From Gammaproteobacteria bacterium (lineage in GTDB: Bacteria > Pseudomonadota > Gammaproteobacteria > Steroidobacterales > Woeseiaceae), in assembly GCA_029864095.1 (NCBI GenBank), contig JAOTUB010000025.1:1-35196 (forward strand): DNA of 35,196 bases. Direction: 5' to 3'. Below the pieces are notes generated by a model. The model saw only the letters and a list, made by a program, of their open reading frames with translations. It searched no databases and was not told the origin of the DNA. Positions 29,550-35,196 of the stretch are shown here, piece by piece. The position numbers and the translations under genes were made by a program. Positions within the stretch are counted from its first letter, which is position 1. The number at the start of each line of letters is the position of its first letter.

Positions 29550-30368
29550 ATGGCGCTTTACGCGATCGGAGACGTGCAGGGTTGCTACGACCCATTCTGC
29601 GAGTTGCTCGATGAGCTGCGCTTCGACCCCGCAGACGACACCCTATGGCTTACTGGCGATCTTGTAAACCGTGGTCCCAAGTCGCTGAAAATGCTGCGCT
29701 TCGTGAAATCGTTGGGCGACTCCGTAATAACCGTGTTGGGTAATCACGACCTGCACCTGCTGGCGCTTGCCGCCGGCAAGATTCGCAACATAAATCGCTT
29801 CGAAACCCTGCAGTCGGTACTGCGAGCTGGCGACAGCGACGAGCTGCTTGACTGGCTGCGGCATTGCCCGCTCGCCCATTACGACAAGTCGATCAAGACC
29901 CTTCTCGTGCACGCCGGTACGCATCCAAACTGGAGCGTCAAGGGAACGCTGGCGCATGCCGCCGAGGTCGAAGCGGCGCTGCAAGGCGACGATTACGAAT
30001 CGCTGCTGCGTAAGATGTACGGCAATACACCGGTGGAGTGGTCGAAAGACCTTGTCGGGTACAAGCGACTGCGTTTCATCATCAACTGCTTGACGCGCAT
30101 GCGCATGCTGACGAACAAGAAAGGGCTGAATTTCTCGCACAGCGGATCGCCGTATCGGGCGCGAAAAAATCTCACGGCGTGGTACGACTTCAAGAATCCA
30201 AAATGGACCGGTACGCGCATCGTGTTCGGGCACTGGTCGGTACTCGGCCTAGTCGTTCTACCCGACATCATATGTCTTGATACGGGCTGTGTCTGGGGGC
30301 GGCAACTCACCGCGGTGCGACTCGACAAGCGAATCCCGCGAGTTTTTCAGGTCAGGGGACAGTCATGA
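29550..30368 (+). CDS. apaH: Symmetrical diadenosine tetraphosphatase
   Basis: ApaH hydrolyses Ap4A to two ADP and also removes Np4 caps from RNA. The 272-residue protein shows the metallophosphatase signatures GDVQGCYD, GDLVNRGPKS and GNHDLHLL, with HAGTHPNW and GHWSVLG supplying later metal ligands. The ATG at 29550 has only a weak ribosome site. It is the last of the usual lptD-surA-pdxA-rsmA-apaG-apaH genes; here only 13 bp separate it from a kynurenine monooxygenase gene on the same strand, which is not part of the usual operon. Confidence 0.97.
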   Translation: MALYAIGDVQGCYDPFCELLDELRFDPADDTLWLTGDLVNRGPKSLKMLRFVKSLGDSVITVLGNHDLHLLALAAGKIRNINRFETLQSVLRAGDSDELLDWLRHCPLAHYDKSIKTLLVHAGTHPNWSVKGTLAHAAEVEAALQGDDYESLLRKMYGNTPVEWSKDLVGYKRLRFIINCLTRMRMLTNKKGLNFSHSGSPYRARKNLTAWYDFKNPKWTGTRIVFGHWSVLGLVVLPDIICLDTGCVWGRQLTAVRLDKRIPRVFQVRGQS

Positions 30369-30381
30369 TGGAGATCTCGTG

Positions 30382-31746
30382 ATGCGGAGCACACACGTCA
30401 ATATTCTCGGCGCAGGGCAGTGCGGAACCTTGCTTGCGACGATGCTCGCACGAAAGGCCATGACGGTCAGCCTGTTTGAACGCAATACCGATCCACGCGG
30501 AGAGTTCGCGGCGGCCGGCCGCTCGATCAACCTCGCGCTCTCGTCGCGCGGTATCAATGGCCTGAGACAAGCAGGCGTGCTCGAGCGCGTTGGCCCGCTG
30601 CTTGTACCAATGCGTGGACGCCTGGTGCACGAAATTGACGGATCAACGGAGTTTCTGCCTTACGGCCAGCGCGACGAAGAGCAAATCTACTCGGCCTCAC
30701 GCGGCGAGTTGAACAAGCTGCTGCTGGATGCGGCCGATGACCTCGACAATGTGGAAATTCATTTTGGGCATGCATTGACTGGCTATGACCGCGCCGCACG
30801 GCACGCACGCGTACTCGACATCGAAGCGGACAACGACTACGAGATCGAGGCGAGCCCGATCATTGCCGCCGATGGCGCGGGCTCGGTCATGCGTAATGCG
30901 CTGCATGAGTCCGGCATCGTAGGTGCGAATGAGATCCTGCTGGCGCACGGCTATAAGGAACTGGTCATTCCGTCTGGGCCCGACGGCGCGTTTCAACTGG
31001 AACCGCATGCGCTGCACATCTGGCCACGCGGCGAATTCATGCTCATTGCCCTGCCAAACCCGGGTGGCGACTTTACGCTGACCCTGTTTATGCCGAATGA
31101 GGGCAAGGTTAGCTTCGCCTCGCTCACGACAGAGCAAGCCGCGACGGAGTTTATGGACAAGTACTTTGCCGACGTCGCACCGTTGATCACCGACCCGGCA
31201 CGTTCATTAGTGGAGAATCCGCTCGGCCTGCTCGGTACCGTCCGCTGTCAGCACTGGCATGATCGTGGCGACGTACTCCTGCTCGGGGATGCCGCTCACG
31301 CGATTGTGCCGTTCCACGGCCAGGGTATGAACCTCGCGTTCGAGGATTGCGTCGTGCTCGATCGAATCCTCGACGGCAGCGACGCGGGCTGGGATGAGGT
31401 CTTCAGGCAGTACGAGGATGAACAACACAAGAATGCCAACGCGATCGCGGATATGGCGCTCGAGAACTACGTGGAGATGCGGGATACGGTCCGTGACCCC
31501 AAGTTTGCGCTGCGCAAGGAACTGTCGTTCGAGCTCGAACGGCGTTTGCCCGACCGTTTTATCCCGCGCTACTCGATGGTCATGTTTCATGCGGAGATAC
31601 CCTACTCGGTCGCTCAGCAGCGCGGCGCAGTGCAAGAGACGCTGCTCGAGGAATTCACAAACGACGCAGAGACACTCGCTCAGGTAGACATCGATGCCGC
31701 CGCCGCCGCCGCGACCCGGCAACTCGAACCGGTCGCGACGATCTAG
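30382..31746 (+). CDS. kmo: Kynurenine 3-monooxygenase
   Basis: An FAD-dependent monooxygenase expected to convert L-kynurenine, NADPH and O2 to 3-hydroxykynurenine. The 454 residues begin with the nucleotide fold NILGAGQCGTLLA (GxGxxG at 10-15; the usual family reading has hydrophobic residues where Q and C stand here). GRSINLALSSRG, the YSASRGELNKLLL segment, HGYKELVIP, LHIWPRGEFMLIALPN and GDAAHAIVPFHGQGMN are strong kmo hallmarks. ATG 30382 has GGAG 8 nt upstream. The gene is 13 bp behind apaH and 100 bp before tpl. Kynureninase and tryptophan dioxygenase, its usual partners, are not in the window. A short poly-Ala run (DIDAAAAAA) near the C-terminus is coded by a GCC repeat. Confidence 0.9.
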   Translation: MRSTHVNILGAGQCGTLLATMLARKAMTVSLFERNTDPRGEFAAAGRSINLALSSRGINGLRQAGVLERVGPLLVPMRGRLVHEIDGSTEFLPYGQRDEEQIYSASRGELNKLLLDAADDLDNVEIHFGHALTGYDRAARHARVLDIEADNDYEIEASPIIAADGAGSVMRNALHESGIVGANEILLAHGYKELVIPSGPDGAFQLEPHALHIWPRGEFMLIALPNPGGDFTLTLFMPNEGKVSFASLTTEQAATEFMDKYFADVAPLITDPARSLVENPLGLLGTVRCQHWHDRGDVLLLGDAAHAIVPFHGQGMNLAFEDCVVLDRILDGSDAGWDEVFRQYEDEQHKNANAIADMALENYVEMRDTVRDPKFALRKELSFELERRLPDRFIPRYSMVMFHAEIPYSVAQQRGAVQETLLEEFTNDAETLAQVDIDAAAAAATRQLEPVATI

Positions 31747-31768
31747 CGCTCCCGGGAGCGGTACTTTT
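31747..31768 (+). terminator. Weak hairpin with short T run behind kmo
   Basis: CGCTC CCGG GAGCG (31747-31760) is a perfect 14-bp palindrome directly after the kmo stop, giving a 5-bp stem with a 4-nt loop. TTTT follows at 31765-31768. It could be a weak terminator or attenuator between kmo and tpl; the short stem and T run make complete termination unlikely. Confidence 0.35.
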
Positions 31769-31846
31769 ACGTATAGGTTGCCCCGGGCACGACGCCCTAT
31801 GCTTGTGGTTGATCCCGGATAGCCTTGATTACCCGGCGGTGCAACT

Positions 31847-33226
31847 ATGACCATGAAATCCTGGGCCGAACCTTACAAGATCAAGATGGTCGAGCTGATC
31901 AAGATGACCAGCCGCGAAGACCGCCTCAAAGCCATTCGAGAGGCTGGCTACAACACCTTTTTGCTGCGTTCCGAAGACGTCTACATCGATCTGTTGACGG
32001 ATTCCGGGACGGGCGCCATGAGCGACCGGCAGTGGTCGGGACTCATGATGGGCGACGAGGCTTATGCCGGCAGCCGCAATTTCTATCGGTTGCGGGACAC
32101 GGTGCAGGAGTACTACAGCTACGAATACACGGTGCCGTGCCACCAGGGCCGCGGCGCCGAAAACATCCTGAGCAAGATCCTGATATCAGACTGCGACTAC
32201 GTGCCGGGCAACATGTATTTCACGACGACGCGCCTGCACCAGGAGCTCGCGGGCGCGACGTTCGTCGATGCCATCATCGATGAGGCACACGACGCTGACT
32301 CCGAGCACCCCTTCAAAGGCAATTTCGACTTCAACAAGCTGGACGCGCTCGTCGATGAAGTTGGCGCGGAGAAAATCCCTTACGTCTGCATGGCGACCTG
32401 CGTCAACATGGCGGGCGGCCAGCCGATATCGCTTGCCAACCTCAAGAAGCTGCGCGCATGGTGCGACAAGCACGGCATCATGCTCGTGCACGACATGACG
32501 CGCGTCGCCGAGAACGCCCATTTCATCCAGGCGCGTGAAGAAGGCTACAAAGACAAGTCGATCCGGGAGATCGTCTACGAGATTTGTGCGCTAACCGACG
32601 CGGCGACGATGTCTGCCAAGAAGGATGCCATAGTCAATATCGGCGGTTTCCTTGCGATGAACGACGCAAAGTTTTATGAAAAAGCCTGCGGCCTGGTCGT
32701 CGTGTACGAAGGTCTGCATACCTATGGTGGCATGGCCGGTCGCGACATGGAGGCCCTTGCGATCGGCATCACAGAGAGCGTTCAGGACGATCACATCCAC
32801 GCGCGCGTCGGTCAGGTGCAGTACCTGGGCCGCCATCTCAGAGAGGCCGGTGTGCCGATTGTCAATCCGATTGGCGGCCACGCCGTATTCCTGAACGCAA
32901 CGAAGATGCTGCCGAACATTCCACAGGAACAATTCCCGGCGCAGGCCTTGTCGGCGGCGCTGTATGTCGAATCGGGCGTTCGATCGATGGAACGAGGGAT
33001 CGTCTCCGCTGGTCGTGACAAGATCACCGGCAAAAATCACAGACCGAAACTGGAACTGGTGCGACTGGCGATCCCGCGAAGGGTGTATACGCAAGGGCAC
33101 ATGGACGTGACGGTCGAGGCAGTCGAAGAGGTCATGCGCCGACGAGACGAGATCAAAGGGCTGCGCTTCACTTACGAGCCAGAAATGCTGCGATTCTTCC
33201 AGGCACGCTTCGAGCAAATCGCATGA
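31847..33226 (+). CDS. tpl: Tyrosine phenol-lyase
   Basis: A PLP enzyme expected to split L-tyrosine to phenol, pyruvate and ammonia. The 459 residues align with Citrobacter TPL at a constant offset of +2: Tyr73 (GDEAYAG), Arg102 (HQGR), Thr126 (YFTTTR), Asp216 and Arg219 (HDMTR), the PLP lysine Lys259 (MSAKKD), the specificity residue Arg383 (VRSMERG), Arg406 (LVRLAIP) and Phe450-Phe451 (LRFFQARF). All correspond to known catalytic or substrate residues, so the call is to phenol-lyase and not tryptophanase. Cys99 replaces the usual Thr before HQGR. ATG 31847 (MTMKSWAEP) has a weak GGCGG site. It overlaps the next lyase gene by ATGA. Confidence 0.9.
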   Translation: MTMKSWAEPYKIKMVELIKMTSREDRLKAIREAGYNTFLLRSEDVYIDLLTDSGTGAMSDRQWSGLMMGDEAYAGSRNFYRLRDTVQEYYSYEYTVPCHQGRGAENILSKILISDCDYVPGNMYFTTTRLHQELAGATFVDAIIDEAHDADSEHPFKGNFDFNKLDALVDEVGAEKIPYVCMATCVNMAGGQPISLANLKKLRAWCDKHGIMLVHDMTRVAENAHFIQAREEGYKDKSIREIVYEICALTDAATMSAKKDAIVNIGGFLAMNDAKFYEKACGLVVVYEGLHTYGGMAGRDMEALAIGITESVQDDHIHARVGQVQYLGRHLREAGVPIVNPIGGHAVFLNATKMLPNIPQEQFPAQALSAALYVESGVRSMERGIVSAGRDKITGKNHRPKLELVRLAIPRRVYTQGHMDVTVEAVEEVMRRRDEIKGLRFTYEPEMLRFFQARFEQIA

Positions 33227-34593
33227 AAACCATCATCGAGCCATTCAAGATCAAGATGGTCGAACCCATCAAGCTGACGACGCGCGGCGAGCGCGTGCAG
33301 ATGATCGAAGCGGCAAAGTTCAATCCGTTTCGGTTGCGTGCGGAAGACGTCATCATCGATCTCCTGACCGACTCGGGCACCAGCGCGATGTCCTCCGAAG
33401 CCTGGGCGGCGATGATGCGCGGCGACGAATCCTATGCCGGCGCCAGAAGCTGGTATCGGTTTCGTGACACCGTCAAGGACATCTTCGGCTTCGAGCAGGT
33501 CATCCCCACGCATCAGGGGCGCGCCGCCGAGCACATCCTGTTCGGCGTCATGGTCAAAGCGGACTCGGTCATCCCGAATAACACCCACTTCGACACGACG
33601 CGCGCGAACATCGAGTTCTGCGGCGGCGAGGCCGTCGACCTGCCCTGCGCAGAGGCCGATGACCTCGATTCCAGCTACCCGTTCAAGGGCAATATGGATA
33701 TCGAGGCGCTCGAAAAACTCGTGGCTGAGATGGGCCCCGAGCACATTCCGCTCATCATGGTCACCGTGACCAACAACTCCGGCGGCGGACAGCCGGTTTC
33801 GATGGCGAACATCCGCGAGATCAGCCGCATCGCGCGTGGCGCCGGCATCCCGTTCTACCTCGACGCCTGCCGCTTCGCCGAAAACGCGCATTTCATCAAG
33901 CGGCGTGAGCCGGGCTTCGAAACTACCCCGACGATCGACATCGCGCGTGAGATGTTCAGTTACGCGGACGGCTGCACCATGTCGGCCAAGAAGGACGCTT
34001 TCGCCAACATCGGCGGCTTCCTGTGCACCAACGATGCGGAGCTGGCGCACCGCGAGCGCAACATACTGATTCTCACCGAAGGCTTTCCGACCTATGGCGG
34101 ACTGGCCGGCCGCGATCTCGACGCGATTGCCGTTGGGCTGTGTGAAATTCTCGACGAGCATTACCTTGACTTCAGGCTGCGGTCAACGCGTTACGTTGTG
34201 CGACATCTGCTTGAAGCCGGCATTCCTGTGCTCGCCCCGGCAGGCGGCCACGCCGTCTACATCGATGCTCACCGCTTCCTGCCGCACATCGAGCCGCTGC
34301 AGTATCCGGGCCAGGCGTTAGCCGTCGAACTCTACATCGAGGCGGGTGTTCGCAGTGTTGAGATTGGTTCTGTCATGTTCGGGCTCGATCCGCATACGGG
34401 CGAAGAGCACCCTGCTCGTCTCGAGCTGCTGCGCCTCGCAATCCCCCGCAGGGTGTATACGCAGAGTCATATGGACTACGTGATCGAGGCAATTAACCTC
34501 GTCTGGGAGCGACGCGAAAAGGTTCGCGGCATGCGTATCGTCGAGGCGCCGCAATTTCTGCGACATTTCACGGCCGAGTTCGAACGGGTCTGA
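33223..34593 (+). CDS. tnaA: Tryptophanase (tryptophan indole-lyase)
   Basis: A PLP beta-eliminating lyase, paralogous to the preceding gene, expected to convert L-tryptophan to indole, pyruvate and ammonia. The 456 residues keep Tyr71 (GDESYAG), Arg100 (THQGR), Asp214 and Arg217 (LDACRF) and the PLP lysine Lys257 (MSAKKD). At the position of phenol-lyase Arg381 it has Ile381 (VRSVEIGS), and at the Phe448 position it has His448 (LRHFTAEF); both are tryptophanase features. NNTHFDTTRANIEF and LTEGFPTYGGLAGRDL also match tryptophanases of the Proteus type. It starts inside the tpl stop (ATGA) with no clear ribosome site, implying coupled translation. No TnaC-like Trp-containing leader is visible in front of the pair. 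Confidence 0.87.
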   Translation: MKTIIEPFKIKMVEPIKLTTRGERVQMIEAAKFNPFRLRAEDVIIDLLTDSGTSAMSSEAWAAMMRGDESYAGARSWYRFRDTVKDIFGFEQVIPTHQGRAAEHILFGVMVKADSVIPNNTHFDTTRANIEFCGGEAVDLPCAEADDLDSSYPFKGNMDIEALEKLVAEMGPEHIPLIMVTVTNNSGGGQPVSMANIREISRIARGAGIPFYLDACRFAENAHFIKRREPGFETTPTIDIAREMFSYADGCTMSAKKDAFANIGGFLCTNDAELAHRERNILILTEGFPTYGGLAGRDLDAIAVGLCEILDEHYLDFRLRSTRYVVRHLLEAGIPVLAPAGGHAVYIDAHRFLPHIEPLQYPGQALAVELYIEAGVRSVEIGSVMFGLDPHTGEEHPARLELLRLAIPRRVYTQSHMDYVIEAINLVWERREKVRGMRIVEAPQFLRHFTAEFERV

Positions 34594-34608
34594 ACGCCAG
34601 ATGCCCGG

Positions 34609-35196
34609 CTAACGCAGTACGCGCCGTCCCGGGAACACGTTTTCCTGCATCTCGCCGTCGCGAATGACGATCTGTCCGCCAACGATGACGTGTTCAATGC
34701 CACTCGAAGCCTGATACGGATCCCGGTACGTCGCGTTGTCGATGACAGTCTCCGGATCGAATACCGTGATATCCGCATCAGCGCCCCGCCGGATGCGACC
34801 TTTGAGCGCCATCGCCGGGCTGTAATCGTCGAGCACGGCGGCGGGAAGATAGGTCATCTTTGCGATAGCGTCAGCAAGACTCAGGCTGCCCTTTTCCCTG
34901 ACGTAACGTCCGAGCACGCGCGAGTTCGTGCCGATGCCGAACGGTGCAACCTTTTGCTCCAATGTGAAAATCGGAAAGCTGTCCGCAGCAACGATGACAT
35001 CCGGCGCGTTGGTCGCGACGCTGGTCCACTCTTCCTTGTTGTAGTGATGAATGATCGTTCCACCAGGATGCTTCTCCCGGTACTCGTGCCACGTTTTCTC
35101 GGTGAAGCGCTCGCCCGTCGCGGCCCACTCGACGTCTTCATACGTGATGTCGAATATCGTCTGCCAGTCGCGATTGAAGACGGCAGCCGTATTCGA
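34609..35196 (-). CDS. D-aminoacylase/amidohydrolase-family protein (C-terminal part)
   Basis: The frame is open from the stop at 34609 to the right edge, so the gene's 5' part is outside the window; about 195 residues are visible. The C-terminal pattern RVLGRYVREKGSLSLADAIAKMTYLPA, cited as RVLGRYVREKGSLSL then AIAKMTYLPA, followed by RIRRGADADITVFDPETV and IEHVIVGGQIVIRDGEM, is that of N-acyl-D-amino-acid deacylases in the amidohydrolase superfamily. An Asp in VIVAADSFP sits where these enzymes have their catalytic Asp. The usual His-Pro-Arg stretch before RVLGRYV appears replaced by APFGIGTNSR. Substrate is unknown. It is convergent with tnaA, 15 bp away. Confidence 0.8.
   Translation of the reverse strand, partial: SNTAAVFNRDWQTIFDITYEDVEWAATGERFTEKTWHEYREKHPGGTIIHHYNKEEWTSVATNAPDVIVAADSFPIFTLEQKVAPFGIGTNSRVLGRYVREKGSLSLADAIAKMTYLPAAVLDDYSPAMALKGRIRRGADADITVFDPETVIDNATYRDPYQASSGIEHVIVGGQIVIRDGEMQENVFPGRRVLR

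Noticed and set aside
31696-31713. GCC repeat near the 3' end of kmo, a possible phase-variation tract
   Set aside because: Only five full GCC units in a trinucleotide repeat; length changes would add or remove alanine without a frameshift, in a non-conserved tail.

Overview
The window is a 35 kb piece of a gammaproteobacterial chromosome. This is inferred from gene order: gatCAB is divergent from mreBCD, amgK-murU is divergent from lptD-surA-pdxA-rsmA-apaG-apaH, and mrdA-rodA-mltB-rlpA-dacA-ybeD-lipB run in one direction. Pseudomonas has the same three blocks. DNA is moderately GC-rich throughout, coding density is very high, and no intergenic gap exceeds about 135 bp. I see no tRNA, rRNA, insertion sequence, prophage or CRISPR array. 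A marine lineage outside Pseudomonas proper (for example Woeseiales-like) is possible, but I cannot prove it from sequence alone.

Layout. (1) 1-1199: 3' end of tamB, meeting a minus-strand run that reads from right to left. (2) 12435-1178, minus strand: gatC-gatA-gatB (amidotransferase for Gln/Asn-tRNA), then an ArsR-HTH/methyltransferase fusion regulator of SahR type, metF and metH (methionine regeneration), then a Na+/Ca2+ exchanger and a CNNM/CorC protein. (3) 12571-22106, plus strand: a nearly unbroken envelope cluster, mreB-mreC-mreD-mrdA-rodA (rod elongasome), mltB-rlpA-dacA (peptidoglycan trimming), ybeD-lipB (lipoylation). (4) 23673-22046, minus strand: amgK-murU, recycling of anhydro-N-acetylmuramate to UDP-MurNAc. 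(5) 23792-30368, plus strand: lptD-surA-pdxA-rsmA-apaG-apaH. (6) 30382-34593, plus strand: an accessory aromatic amino-acid module of kynurenine 3-monooxygenase, tyrosine phenol-lyase and tryptophanase, directly behind apaH. (7) 35196-34609, minus strand: the C-terminal part of a D-aminoacylase-like amidohydrolase, cut by the window edge.

How the parts fit. Most of the window is conserved housekeeping: peptidoglycan elongation and recycling, outer-membrane assembly (TamB, LptD, SurA) and one-carbon/methionine metabolism. The features that stand out are a 9-2-9 inverted repeat lying on the -10 region of the regulator-metF-metH promoter, with a predicted nearly leaderless transcript, and the kmo-tpl-tnaA module joined to a housekeeping operon. 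The two lyases keep the residues that separate tyrosine phenol-lyase from tryptophanase, so they look like two specialised enzymes rather than a redundant duplicate. I found nothing I would call a wholly undescribed system; the best leads are the aromatic module and the regulator/operator pair. Many starts are TTG or GTG, so several 5' ends were chosen from signal peptides, Shine-Dalgarno (SD) sites and gene overlaps.
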